Assembly: GCF_050436995.1 (NCBI RefSeq)
Contig: NC_134763.1
Span: forward strand, 3,534,001-3,598,000
Reading direction: 5' to 3'
DNA length: 64,000 nt
Source: Anticarsia gemmatalis
Taxonomy: Eukaryota > Arthropoda > Insecta > Lepidoptera > Erebidae
Of this stretch, positions 26,501 to 40,201 are shown one piece after another. The position numbers were made by a program, and so were the translations under genes. Each line of letters starts with the position of its first letter. Within the stretch, counting starts at the first letter, position 1. The notes beneath the pieces are model-generated. The model did not search any database. It worked only from the letters and a program-made list of their open reading frames with translations, and was not told where the DNA came from.

Positions 26501-27261
26501 TAGGTATGATTTTTATTTCAAGGAATATTGATGGAATATAGGAATAAGGAATATGGATATTTATTTTATTTCATCAAGGATACTCCACCTAATGAAGAAC
26601 TTGTGTCTTTAACTATTATTGGTTTTGATTTAATAATGGTAATATTTAAAAACAAACTGTTCCAAAATGATATTAGGGTTACTAGTTCAGTCACTTCACT
26701 AGTATTGTCAATTTTACTATAATCATGTGACGCGGGACGAAAGCCTGACTGTAGGAAAGTTTGTGCATAGTACATTATTGTGCGCAGATTGCATTATTAG
26801 TATTCTGGCAGTTATAAGAAACATGTAGTACCTAGATAAAATTATTTTGTGACTAAGAATAATTTTGAATTAATAGTTCTCGTTACGAAATAAATTCTAA
26901 TTTCAACCATTTAGTACACTAGTCACGAATTAAAAGATGACTTCCAAAACAAGATTGAATTAGCAGTGAACCTAGTCGTTGCGTAATGTTTCTAGCTAGA
27001 TGAAGTTACCGCGAGGAAGGAGGCTAAGCACTGAGCACTAAGCACTAGCCTAGCGCCGAGTAATCGAAGTGTTATATTAATTATTCATGACGTTCACTGG
27101 CGACACTGTTACCATCCAGGATACTTCTTGTGTTCGTGACATACAGGTGAGCCTAGATTTTGGTAAATCTAGATTATTTTCATAATCAGGGTTTAAAAAT
27201 GATGACATAAATAGAGACATAAAATCACGATCATCATAAAATCAAATCATAAAATCAAAAT
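20548..27261. other. AT-rich intergenic region
   Basis: No gene is supported. Patches with higher GC lie at 22860-22960, 23740-23830 and 25540-25690, but none has a convincing frame with splice sites or a known protein. Most reading frames here overlap on both strands and read as noise. Confidence 0.5.
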
Positions 27262-27367
27262 CACCTTTTGTCCAAGGGTAGGTAGATACCAACGAATGTC
27301 TCTTGGTACGATCCTTACAAAGTTCCCTTGCCTCATTCACATTTATACATTTTGTTATACAGAACCG
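27262..27367 (+). repeat. Dispersed repeat fragment, family shared with 54285
   Basis: CACCTTTTGTCCAAGGGTAGG, CTCTTGGTACGATCCTTAC and CCTCATTCACATTTATACAT follow the same order as CGCCTTTTTCCCATTGGGGTAG...TTCATTCACATCCATACAT at 54285. It is a repeat type I associate with moth genomes. Just before it (27220-27260), CATAAAATCA is repeated in tandem. Confidence 0.6.
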
Positions 27368-29000
27368 TTTAAAAGATAGAAGACTAATAAAATTAAAACA
27401 TTGAAAAACATAGTTGATTTAAAGAAAAAGATTAAGAAGTGTCTAAAGGAACGCAACTAAAGGCTCTAGGAGTTCTAACACTTTAACTACAGTACTACTA
27501 GAGCTATTGTAGCACATCTGAGGTAATATTTAAAAGGTGCAGTACAAATAGTGACAAATTTAAATCCTTTTACTCTCTTTATCCAGATTTAAATTAGGCA
27601 AACGTTTTATTTAATTAGTAAGACCTGGTTGGTGGTTCGTGTGTCACATCAGCTGAGCTAATCAAATTGTCGGCGGCAGAACGTAATCAGGGAGGCTATG
27701 AAGATAGCTCGGAGTGCGACGCAAACATTACGCGGTATTAAGACCGTTCATTACGTCGTCGTGAGCAACACACGCAATGGAAACTGCTAATTAGGTTTCA
27801 TATTTTACAACTATTGGTATAAATCGTGAACATTATGTTTATACAATAAATACTTGGAGAACATACCCAAAGGTACCAAATATGTATTTTCTAAAAGCTT
27901 TTCCAAATTGTTAATTGACTTTTTGTGTCATGAAGAGATTTTTTTTTCGTTCTTCCCTGGTTTCCTCACATCAACATTATTGTATTTAAAAATGCTAACA
28001 AAAAATGTATCTGAATATGACTCTTACTAAAAAACTTGGAGTGAATTCAAATGTGCATGATGTGTACATTCACATTTGCGGTTCTCGTTAACCGTTACTT
28101 TTTTGCTTACGATGTGTTTAAAACAGTTTTTTGCAGTTCATGTAACTCGTTACGTAGTTTATAGAGTGGAAAACTTTACAAACATCAGCAATGTACGGCA
28201 AAGTTAGTTTTAAAAACATTCTATCAAAGTAAAATTCAATGACGGTTCATATAGTATTAGAAAAAATGTTTTAACCTTATAGCGAACGTTTCGTTCCCTC
28301 CGTTTGTAATTCACTCATTTGTTTCAACTTCATACTTGGCTGATTTATGTTCAGAAGTTAGTTGAGCGATATATTATGAAATTAAAAGAAATTATGGATG
28401 AGGCGCCCTTGGGAGAAGTTACTCTTGCTTTATATATAGTTCGACAAATGCAACGCCTACGTACTAAAAGTAGATCAAAAATGAAGAAGCAATACATGGG
28501 CAATACTTACTAGTTTTTCTTTGGCTACAAGAACTAAGTTTAATGCATTGCTAATACACTATATAAACCGCCCAAAAATTACTATAAAAGGAACTAGGAA
28601 AAGCTTCTCCTATTTTTGGGTTCAATGTCCCAAAGTACTTGTTTCAATATAATAGAGTAACATCACTTCAATGTGTCCCTAAAAGATATAATAAAGTTTT
28701 TGTATGACGTAAAGTTCTCTCATCATTTATCAAGACAAATTCCCATCCACCATTTGCCGGTCACAGGTCAGTGGGACCGCCCACGGGAGCAATAAGATAT
28801 ATCAGGAGTTGTCGTGTCCCATCATTATTCCCCGATGAAAACACACTGTTCTTAATGAGTCGTATCACACGCTGATTAACGTATACCCGTGTGTTTTACA
28901 TCACATGAACATTGGATGCTGTACAATCTAAGGGAAAAACATGTTAACACTGTTATTCTACAATCTATTCTGTTATGTGAAAATATGAAAGTATTTAGTA
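27368..29000. other. AT-rich intergenic region
   Basis: There is no gene or clear repeat. The 64-residue frame at 28319 is unrecognised. Confidence 0.5.
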
Positions 29001-29225
29001 CTAGAGGCCGCCCGCGACTTTGTCCGTGTGTAAACTCTTCCCGTATAAATTCCGATCCCTTGGGAACTCCGGGATAAAAAGTAGCCTATGACGTGTTAGT
29101 CTGGGTTTTCAGCTACCTATATACCAAATTTCATCGTAATCAGTCCAGAGGTATTTGCTTGAAAGGATAACGAACATCCATACATACATTCTCACAAACT
29201 TTCGCATTTATAATATTAGTAGGAT
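29001..29225 (+). repeat. LINE/SINE 3'-end repeat with TTTATAATATTAGTAGGAT tail
   Basis: CTAGAGGCCGCCCGCGACTTTG, GGGATAAAAAGTAGCCTATG, CAAATTTCATCGTAATC, and the end CACAAACTTTCGCATTTATAATATTAGTAGGAT match in style the 3' ends of RTE-like elements common in Lepidoptera. The tail is shared with family A. Only the non-coding 3' part is present. Confidence 0.75.
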
Positions 29226-29337
29226 GATGTACGACAATGATACGTTTCCATTTATAACCAAAATGTAAGGTAATATTCACTAGAGTAGAGAGGAATGGAA
29301 AGTACACAGTTAGCCACTAATGCCCGGTTTCTGATGT

Positions 29338-29421
29338 ACATTTAGCGGTAGTTTATCTATTTAATAGCGTTTTAAATTTTATAAAAATACGCTATTGAAT
29401 AGATAAACCGGTGGTAAATGA
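29338..29421. repeat. Inverted repeat, about 32-bp arms (MITE-like)
   Basis: CATTTAGCGGTAGTTTATCTATTTAATAGCG at about 29339-29369 is mirrored by CGCTATTGAATAGATAAACCGGTGGTAAATG ending at about 29420, with a few mismatches and an 18-20-base AT-rich centre. It is probably a short foldback element. Confidence 0.7.
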
Positions 29422-32400
29422 CATAAAAAGCGAACGGAGTTGAGTGGCTGAATAGCTTAAAAGCTTAAGAATTATAACGCCGGTTAAAAATGCCAGATTG
29501 TTAACACATTTGTGCATACAACTGTACCTAGTACGTTGTTGTTGTACTCTCGCTGTACACTGTGTGTAGTGAACCGCAGCCGATGTGAACACTAATCGTA
29601 CTGTCGACATCCCTGGTGCAATGTGCTACTAAATAAAAATTCACCTTATTTTGCTTTGAAATTCTCATATTACGTGAAGAAAACATAGAAGGTATTTTAG
29701 GCACGAAGTTAACTATAATTTATATAGTTCAGTAAACGATTTTATCAAACGAGTCTTGCTTTTTTTTACAACTTTACGTCATTTGATTATCCGCAACACA
29801 GATATGCACATGCTCGTTTGCAAAAAAAGCCGTCGGCCACTTTTCTTTATCCCCGAGGTGAGTACCTGCCCACATACATACAGTAAGTACATCTATGAAT
29901 CCACAAAAATACTACACGTTCTATAAGAATACTGTTTTGTGTAAATACGAAGGAGAATAACAGTATCTTACCTACTTTTCTTTTGAAAAGGATATAAAAG
30001 ATTTTACGTTGGTAAGGCGATGATCGCTACGAGCCTACAAACCGGAACAAACGATGAATAAACAATGAATCACTTTCATACTTTCTGCGCAAAATATAAC
30101 AGGAATTTGTCATTCAAATTGTTTCGTATTTTTAATGACGCGAATAATGCGACGTCCTTTTAATATTCAATATTTGGTAGGAAAGACTCGGCTGATCTCT
30201 TATAAAAAGTATATGAAAAGATATGTTTTATGTACTAAAATATCAAGTGTTAATAGATCGCCTAAAACCCTGTTGTGGAATTCTATCGTATTTTGTTTGT
30301 ATTATTATCATTAGACTTTACAAACTTGCACCCATATATCATAAGAGTAAACGTCTCTAAATAAAATTGTTTCGCTGAAAAGCTATTTTTGTTTTGAATA
30401 CTTTCCAATTATTCACTCGTTATATATCTGACTTAGAATATCCTCGTGTTAATTTGAAGTCAAAGGAATTTTGTATTTTTCTAGATAAATCTTAGTCAAT
30501 CGAGCGGTCAATGCTAACGTCGAAAAAATAGGTGTCAGACGTAAAACTTGGCATTGTTATCCTAATCTAGACTCCAGAGCATACAAATGTTTCATGAATG
30601 TTTGAAAGCTGAGCCACTTGTCCTTGGAGTTTCCTCTTAGACTGAACCTGACTGCGCAGTTATGATTTACTTCAATACCGATTTATACAGCCTCCATAGT
30701 AATGTATTCTTTAGAGTGAGTTAGGTGTAGCTAATATAATAATATTTATCTTGTCCAGATTTTTGTACCTATGTACTGAAAAATATTATGTATTTTGTCT
30801 CGTTTCTAGTACCTATACACTGAACACACGTACTCAGAAATAATGTATTTAACATATTATTCGGCTGTTTACCTCTGCGGAGCAAATTATATCGAATCTC
30901 TAAACTTTAGTTGATTGATAAATCAATGTCGATAAATTCACTTTAGTAAACAAAAGAAATGTTTAAACCAGAATACGTAAAATGTAAATTTGCAGAATAT
31001 TAAACAACTTGTGTAACTAAAGAAAGTAGAGACATAACTTTTAATTCAGCGGGATTACCACGAATCTATTCACATGTAATCACAAAACTGCATTGAATGC
31101 GAACAAGTGTCATATGAATATGTCGAGCTTCAAATAATATGTAATAGCAGCCAAATTATTTTAGTTTTGATGATAGTGTGTCGCACATAACCGCAAATGA
31201 CAGCGTGTCAGGCGCGTATCACGCGGCGCGATCTCGTATGATTGCATTCACACGACCGACACACACAAACATACACACACACACACACATACATGTTCTC
31301 ACGTGTTATTACACATGTAGAATGTGCTTCTCGATTGAACATTTGCAATGATATTGGCACTTGGCATATGAAACCGAGACCTAACGTGAGATTAGATGGG
31401 GTGAAAACTACTTTTATGCAAAATAAAGCTGACCATTTCTTTACCTATATAAGCATTTAGAAAATAGCATGAGCTTTGAATCCTTTTTTAAACCTGCGGT
31501 TTAATACAGTTTTTGATGCTAAAATAGCAGTTTATATCTTTAGTTTTCAAGCTATTCACCAATTTAATGCCTCAAGAAATAGCTTGTTCTTCAATAAAAT
31601 AGAAGAACAAAAAGTCACAAAGTTAGTTAGTAAAAGCTTTTGTAGTTACTAATGCTACTACATGTCTAATTAAGTTAAAATCTATCATTTGTGCAATAAC
31701 GCAATGGATTGTGTTTGACCTGGTTCGACCCTTGTCTCCTCAACAATATCTACCTGATTTAACGTTTCGTTTTAATTAAATAAGAAGTAAACATAATAAG
31801 CGTGTTGTAAGCTTGTGTGTCGACAGGTTAAATAATAGTCAAAACCGTAAGATTTAACCAAAATATACCAACATTAGATCATAAAAACAATATAAATAGT
31901 CTTTTACATAAGTATTGTATGCTGTCGACTTTTACCCTAAATATTTTTCTTATTTTCTATTCAAAACGAACGCTAACATGCTAAAGCAATATCACTAAAA
32001 GATGCAGCAGTGTATGTTGTGAACGAAATACAGAGAGCAATTCACAAACGTCAGTAGACCGCAGCGACATAAATCAGACTGGAAGATGTGAAAAAATGTC
32101 ACAAGAATTTCACAATGAGCCACTGAAATTGTGTCGACAGGTCGTACGTTCAATGGCGGTTCTACCAACTTTTAAATAGAAGCAAAAAGTCCTGCAGTGA
32201 GCAGTATTTTGTACATGTGGTGTGGGTGCGGTTTTCGTTCAATGTATGCGTAGTTTATTTACCTAAGTAAATATCATATGACTTATGAATAGTTAATGAT
32301 GGTATCTCCTTTTAAAAAGTTTCTCATTTTTTACAACTCCATTATCAGTTAATGAGTGTACATCAACTTTTATATTTGAAGTCGTTAAAAGGCTCTTTAA

Positions 32401-35400
32401 TCTTTACCTGAAAAAATACGTCTCTTGAAAAACAGTTTTATCTTCGTTCCGAAGTTTTGAAACTGACATAAATCAACGTTCGTGAAAAAAGTGTTAAATT
32501 GTCTTTGAGTCCAATTAGTAAGCCAAGAGTTAGAATGGTACTTTTTGTATAAAAAAATAAAAGCGCATTACATCGACGTCGCACAAATAGTAAAATAACA
32601 CAAATTTGATCATAAAAAATTTAAAGCACGTGTACGTAAAATTTCTACATAAAAACATTATTGCATGTTATAAACAGAAAATAAACCAGTCCTCAATATT
32701 CATTACTGCAATATGCCAAGAACAATAAATTCCGAAAACTATCTGAACTTTTAAAATTCAAACAATATAAAAGTAAACGAAAAATATAAAAAGATATTAA
32801 AATAAAAGTTTTATCGTTAAAAATTCTCATTCATTCTATTTGTCTAAAGTTGAAAACTAGCCAGATCTGTGCGCGTCCGACGCTCAACTTACAAACATTC
32901 AAGTTTCTTCCTTATCCAACTTATTCCAATTGAAAACTTCTATTATAATCTGGGGCAGTCGGGATTCTTAGAGAATATCTGACGTTTATCATCTTAAAAG
33001 TTATTAACATCTATCCGAGTTAGTTAAGTTGGTAGCTTTCCGCTTTTCCGTTAGATGGACGTCACAGTTAACTGTCCTTTACGGATCCAACTAAACCTAA
33101 CAATTTTGCATTCTTTAGGAACACACCCTTACATGTATAATGATGAGGGCAAATACTTGCATTTGTACATTTGCGTTGTGCCCGAAGTATTCAAAGCCCT
33201 CAATTAATCCCATTCATTAGTGAGAGCGCCGGTCCCTTCCGAACTTGTAAAGTATTCAGTCAGGTCAACTCAAACGAAAATACCCGGAAACTTTATACTG
33301 AATTCTTAAATTACGTACAAGAAACCGTCCGCTCCATTTATTCACTTCTAAAATAGCTCTTAAGTAAATTAAAGAGTAGCTGGTCATGTAATTGTTATGC
33401 TCTTGTAGATCGTACTGAGTGATCCTCATTTTGCATTGAACTTCGCGCGGTAGAATGGAATTATGTCGTACAACTTTGTTCTGGCTTTTTACAATTTTGT
33501 TTTGCTTCCGACAAGAAAGTAGCTCACGTTTTTGCTAAAAATCGAATTATTTTTGGGATAATTAAAGTGAAGTTAAACAACCCTTTACAAAACTGTATTA
33601 TACGTTAAGGTTTTTACAGTAATCTTGTGTTCTTGATCAAAACTAATAACTTCTTTAAACAATGTAATTTATTCTTAAACAATGTCCTCCTTAAAATTCT
33701 ATTGTTATCATTGAATTTTAAACGACTCGCTATTATCAGTCCCTTGCTGGTAACAACACAGTTCGGACACAAGTTAACGGTGATTATTACGAAGTCCCCT
33801 GTCCGCCATTGTCCTGTAGTGGATACTATTCCCGTGAAAAACAATGTTGCGTGACAGTTGAGTGCGATAACACGTTTTGTGTGCGTTATCCTGCGCGCTC
33901 AACATTGCTTGTTTCCCATAAAATAAATTGTATTTGGGTCGAACTTTTTAAGAGGTAAGAATATGTACACGTATACAAAACTATGCAGCTTAATATATTT
34001 TTTAAATAAAATAGTTCTTTTTTGCGGTCTTACTGTCCGCTAACCTACTCTCACCCACCACCAGTAAAGTAAACGTAATATTAATTAAATCTCGTAGACA
34101 AATTAGCGCGGTCCACTAAGTTCAAATATGAACAAACCTCTTATACAAATTATTTTCAAAGTCCATCAACAAGTGCTTGTCAAACAATCTGAACTACACA
34201 CAGAGCCGCAAACTTCGTAAACAGATAAGAAATTCACAAGTAGCGGTTATCTGAGGCGCCCAGTCCCTCTCCTCCCCCCTCTCTGCACGTCGACTGTACT
34301 GGATCATCGTAAATAATCACCCCTTTACAAGTTTTCATTAAGTTCACTAATTTCTACCGAGCAAGTAATTTTCTTCATCGTCCGAACTTTACCAACGATC
34401 GTTGTCCATTTTTTTCTTTTTCCGCTACATTAAACATAATTTTGACGAGTATATTGTTGTGTTTAACATATTCTTGTGTACTTATTTTGTTAGAAAGTTA
34501 AAAGTAGGTAGTACTTCTTATCTTTACTAAGCCGTGCGCCAAAAATAAATGACTATTAATAACACTAAGCTTAGATTTAGCGTGAATAGATTGTCGAATC
34601 AAATCCCTTTCCTTATCTATTAATATATAACTACGAAATACAGTTGACGAAGACAAATATCATGTTAGATTAAGAAGGAAAAATCAAGGAGATTGTCGTC
34701 GACGTGTGGCCTCGATTCTAGGTCCCTAAGGATGACTTAATTAAAACCAGCACCGCCTACATCTGTCCTTGATTTATTATCCGCTACGTGAAATATTAGC
34801 CACGCTGATTCCTTATATGAAACATTTTTCATAACGTTATACTGTACACTAGCCGCCTGCGTTAAATCGTGCAGCGCGTTTTTTTTTCTATCACTCCATA
34901 TAAAACTAAAGCAACGTCGATCGCCACGTTTGTCTGTTTGCGATAAATACAAACTCTACTGAACGGATTTTGATGCTATCTTCGTGTATAATTCGTTAAG
35001 GTTAACTCGGAGGAACCCGAGTGATGCCGGATTAACGCCAGAGTCAATAAACAAACTTTGTATTAATTATTGGGTGTCAAATTTCCAAATTAAAATTATA
35101 ATTTAATACAAACAAACAAAACTGTACATTTGTTATGTTTATGATAATAATAGGCAGAACCTTAGCTATATTAGGATTGTATTTCAAAACTAATCTGGTG
35201 ATAACAACCAATTTTCGAGTAAGTTAGGACCTCACTCTGGCAACGTAATTTGTGCGGGTGACGATCACGGGTTATAATTGGAAATCCAATAATAATCGCG
35301 TTCGGATTTGCTCAATTGAACTACAAATAACCTTTTGATTAAGTCAATATTGTATAATCACGTTTGTGATTACAATCATAATCAAGCGGAAATTGCGTTA

Positions 35401-35507
35401 TCCACAATTAATTGTACTGTAGAGAGTAAACTATTAAGGTAGATTATGTAATAGAATTACCTTATAAGCAGTAATCTTACCTTTGAATTGATTAAGTGAA
35501 GAACTTT
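29422..35507. other. AT-rich intergenic region
   Basis: It holds a CA tract at 31258-31294 and only short frames. The complementary frames at 33614-33854 on both strands are unrecognised. Confidence 0.5.
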
Positions 35508-35615
35508 TATTTAACCCACTGCTGTCAGACTGCTGAGCAAATGAATCTTCGCGAATTGAAATAGGGGTTAGGCCTTGAGTCCTTTTGTGCAAGTGTGGGT
35601 AAGAGATTTTGCCCT
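35508..35615 (+). repeat. Worn copy of the GGCCTTGAGTCC repeat family
   Basis: CCCACTGCTG, GGGTTAGGCCTTGAGTCC and AAGTGTGGGTAAGAGA match the order of the better copy at 43161. Confidence 0.55.
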
Positions 35616-38321
35616 CCCTACCCTCAAGAAAAGCGTTTAAGAGTGTTTATGTATGCAAGGTTTATATAAAATGTAAATATACCGCTAGTATCTTTTAGTT
35701 ATTTTAAATACAAAGATGGTAAATACGTAGATAGCAAAGAAAGTTGTAAGTAGTTCGTGATTTCACAACAATAAATAAAGCTTATTTTTACGAAAACAGC
35801 TAACAATCCTTATCTTTTACCACTTATCTTGAAAGAGGAAATTGTTTAACTTTACTTATTTGTTCTGTATTCGTCAGAACTTTACTTCTTACTTTCTCAT
35901 TACACAGAAGCATGTTTGCATAAGTTTCATAAAAACATCAAAACTTGTCTGCAGAGTGCCTAACAGAAAAACTTGTATTATCATCTGAAAATGTAGGAAA
36001 ACATTTCAACCACTTTCATTTCTGTGGAATAGAGAGAGTAAACTGACTCTGAACTACCATTAAGATAATTCGTATCCGGGTTTTGAGAGAAACAAAATGC
36101 GAACACGTAGTGAGGATAATTTAAGAAATTTGATAGAAGCGTTATTCGATCCGTCATTACCAGAAGAAAAATAAAAACCTTTCATAAATATTCCTTCCAT
36201 ATTGGTTTCATTTTTAATTTCATAGCTTCAAACTGCGAAGTGATGCCGAAAAAAATATCTTAGAAATCTTGCTCGATCCTTGGCCATAGTGCACTGTGAT
36301 TGTTTTAGGATAAGTGAATTTGTGAAAAAGAAATAGGTACTAGAAATTTATCTAGCTTAAGTCTAAGTTAAAGATAATATAATATTAATATTTCTACATT
36401 CATGTCAAAAATATGATTGGTTTCCTCAAAATAACGTAACTTCTAGTTAGTCATGGCTTCACCTTGCACACATGAGGTGAACTAAAATTCCGCATTCAAT
36501 TTACACACTGATACCTGAGTGTTTACTTATAATGGAAGGTCGGACCTTATTTGAATTATTCTCATTAATATACGATCCAGACTAGTGCATTCAGTACTCT
36601 TACTACTCCAGCGACAATATATACCGACTTTACGAAGAAAATATTTGTCGCAGCAACTTTTACTTATCTTATGTTACGCCCACACAGCCGGGTTCATGTC
36701 AACTAAACGCAATTACGATTGTTAACAATTTATTTTCTCCACTTCAAAGTACTAAAGCAAAACAAATATTCATTATGTTCGCGTTCATTTTGTCAGATTA
36801 GCAACAAGCAGGCGCTAATCCTTTATAATCGTGTTTGTGTTGTACTCACTATTGTTTACTATTCCTCACACGTAACGGGCACCGCGCGTAGGCAACAGTA
36901 ACAAGATCTTGTCTGATATAACTAATATTATACTTCAGTAATTCATAAATCAAAACATCATAATATTAGTTAACATATTAGCTCACCTGTTTCGTAAACA
37001 AACAAGGCTTCAATATACAACAAGTTTGAACAAGCACAAGAAACCCTTCGGGACTTAATTAAATCGGCCATTATTGTTCAGACTGTAGTTAGTAACTAAA
37101 TTGATTTCTATTGAAAATGTAGAACGGTACAAATGAGTACAAAAGCCTCGAATTAAACCCAGTTATAGTACAATAGTTAGGCTTTGTGAATTGCTTTCAG
37201 TAAAAGCAAATTGGTAATAGAGTTTTCTTACTAATTGGGCTATGGGGAAGGGTTGTTTAAAAACAGAGTATTACTGTAGTGAAGCAAATGATTTGAATTT
37301 GTAAAAACATTGCCGATGTACGTGTTTCACTGTAATATGGGAACGATTATAGTTTGCCCACTATAATCCCGTTAAAATTAAACCCATCATGATTGTCCTA
37401 AAACTAGTGGACGACTAAAAATAAATTGAATTTTATGTCGACCTACGAAAACTATAACAGCCGTACTCGATACGTTTTTATTCCCTCGAGCTGTTGACAA
37501 AACAAGCAAATATTAAAGTTCTCTACGACTTTATGCCTCTATAGTTTGCGATCATGAAGGAATTTTATTTGTATAGGTAACATCTTTGTAGGCGAAAAGC
37601 ATTGATAAAATCTGAAGGTATCAATGACTTAGAAGATTTTTTTACATCTATAAACTAAACACGTAAAATTTTACTATAAATATCAAAACATAACGTACCA
37701 CTGGTTGGTAACATGTTAACATTCGCATTAATATACGTATTTTTAAACAATAAAAATGTATTGTTAACTTAACAATATCGATAACCTACAAAATTGTTAA
37801 AATAACAACGTATCATTGTTGTTCCATTGTTAACGGCTTGACAGTATACAATCATGTCGTTTCTCTTTGTCATAATGAATCTGAATAATAAATAAAAATT
37901 GTACACGTAACATTGTATCGCTTACAGATTGAAATATATGAGTTTGTTCCTATAGTTTTCAGTTCATAAAAATAAAAAACCAGTCTTAATTAGCTATGGA
38001 CTTTCTCTAACTATAGAAATCTAAGATATCCGATGACCATCAGCCGAATTTTTCCTTAACAAGAATAATATTCAAACTCCGGAATACTTTAAGAAGAAAT
38101 CAATTTCTTCTGTGAGTTTCTTCCGTGACCGTAAATTGTAAAACAATGTAAGTAGCGTTCCCGTCCTCGCGTGTTGCAGAACTACGGAATAAATAAAGGT
38201 GTCTTACATAAAGTCATGAAAATCTTGTAGAAAATGTACGAATTATGACACGACGACAAATTTAAAGCGCTGTAGAAAACTGTGAATGAGAATTAAATTA
38301 TGGTAAGTAGTTTTCACAACA
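35616..38321. other. AT-rich intergenic region
   Basis: No supported gene, RNA or repeat was seen. Confidence 0.5.
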
Positions 38322-38497
38322 CACCAGTCTTACTGAGGGATAGCTTGTTATAACCCCAGTAACTGGGTTGTGGGAGTCCCATAAGCAAGCAGTCGCTCCA
38401 GATGTTGTACAATACTGGTATCCAGCGCTATCTGGTGAGATCGGAAGCCACCTCAGGCATAGTTGGAAGAAAAGATAGGCTAATGAGATTTTATTAC
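38322..38497 (+). repeat. Dispersed repeat with 'CCCAGTAACTGGGTTG' block
   Basis: CCCCAGTAACTGGGTTGTGGGAG, GCAAGCAGTCGCTCCAG, ACTGGTATCCAGC and GGAAGCCACCTCAGGCATAGTTGGAA are in the order of a SINE-like repeat common in moth genomes (remembered, not searched). Confidence 0.6.
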
Positions 38498-39372
38498 TCG
38501 TTATAGATATATAGATTATAGGGATACACACAGTCTTTGGCGCGGAGACCTTCTAATGTGTTCTTAAAATGTCATTAAAATACCCAGATTCATGAATACA
38601 AGTTTAAAACAAACCTATTTACACAACTTGATACATGGGTGTATGGATGCAAGGAACAAACTGTCTGCTTAGTAATTAACAGACTGTAAGGGAAGTTAGT
38701 GGTTTTGTTCTAGTTGGTTACTAGGCTAGCGTTTTATCTTGTTCCACTTAAGCACTTTGAAATGGACCATACAGTAAAGCAATGTTCTATTTAAGTTAAA
38801 TAATTAGGAATTCATGTGAATCTAACTTAATGTTATGTAAGTTTTAAAAGATTTTTGACATTAAAATACTTATTAATTTGAACTGGAGCTAGAAATATGT
38901 GTAAGGCCACTGAAATAGTTTCCTTGAATTAATAATTTCGATTTACACATAAATCCTCATCCGAAACTGCAACTGCACTGTCGTAGAAAGATTCTCCTTT
39001 TCAGTTTACGAGACAAGTTCAGGACAAATGTAGTAGATCTGTTGTGATAGTAAATCTGTTGTGTGAGTCAGCGGAACATTGTGTGCCGCCGTATCCCGCA
39101 CTAAATGTATAGCTTATCGTAATGACCAACTCATCTTTGTCAGCTTACCGAAGGATACTGTCTAGGTCGTTTGTTATTTATTATTTTTATCGTGAAACTT
39201 ATAGATGTATAATATAAAGGAGAGTTATTGTAATACCACATCATTGCAGATAACGCAGGCTAGATAAAAGAGTATATTACTTGAGAATAACTTGTGAAAT
39301 AATTGAGTTGTTTACTCATTCTAGCAAAAGCGCACTAAAGCGCCAAAAACGGCGCGATTTAGCCGTACATCA
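38498..39372. other. Non-coding region before the TIR element
   Basis: No gene or repeat is supported. The frame at 39281 runs into the transposable element. Confidence 0.5.
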
Positions 39373-39760
39373 TAGGGGAACCTGTTGTACCTTGGCACTA
39401 TGTGTACCTAGGCCACTGGGCTCGTTTTCAAATATTCGCGCGATACTAAATTCTACTGTTTACGGTATTCGATACGTCACTACAGACTATTTAATGTAAA
39501 GTTAGTCGCATTCCGCCTTTAAGCCGGTGTTTGGTGTTATCGACGCTGAAACTTTTTTGTGTGAAAAAGTAAGTATTTCTAATATATTTTGAAGTCTAAT
39601 AGTTTTAAAAGTTTTCTAATAGTCACTTAACTGTTATATGCTATCGGTTCTTTGATTTTACAAGTCTCAACACAATAAAAAACTTACGAGATACTTTACC
39701 TCTAAACTATATAAATCCACCGTTCTAGTGAAGTTGGAGTAGTGTTGTACTTCGGCCACT

Positions 39761-39807
39761 GTCGATCAGCTGTACCTTGGCCAGTGGCCAAGGTACAGCT
39801 GATTGAC
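39761..39807. repeat. Palindrome inside the TIR element (23-bp arms, 1-base centre)
   Basis: Arms GTCGATCAGCTGTACCTTGG (39761 on) and its mirror ending GATTGAC at 39807 pair fully except for one G-T. It contains two head-to-head copies of the element's own TGTACCTTGGCCA word. Confidence 0.85.
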
Positions 39808-40073
39808 AAAAAGTTAACAAGAACAGAGAAATTTATTATGTTCCAGAGATACAGAAGTACTGGGATTTCTACTATATGCTTATGGCTGAATTATATATCT
39901 ACATTATTGATTATTGAAAGTGTTTTTATAATAGCTAGTCCAAATGACTGATTAAAATTTAAGAGAGAAATAATAATTTATATATAGGTAAAGATAATTG
40001 TTTCAATATTTTGTTTTCCATTTGCTATGCTATATAGGTATATTGATTTGCTATATTATATTATGTGATATCG

Positions 40074-40201
40074 TCGCTGCGCCTGCCAAGTTCCACATGT
40101 GTCTTTTGTGAGATTTTGGAAAACTTTTTTTTTATTTGGGACACACGATTCATTTTTTTTTAACATCAAAATACACATATGGAGTTTGGCAGGCGCAGCG
40201 A
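40074..40201. repeat. Inverted repeat TCGCTGCGCCTGCC, 29-bp arms
   Basis: TCGCTGCGCCTGCCAAGTTC (40074-40102) is mirrored at 40173-40201 (GAGTTTGGCAGGCGCAGCGA) with three mismatches, around a 70-base T-rich centre. It may be a MITE nested in the larger element or part of its subterminal structure. Confidence 0.75.

Noticed and set aside
33614..33854. Open frames on both strands over the same bases
   Set aside because: Mutually overlapping frames without homology are most likely chance.
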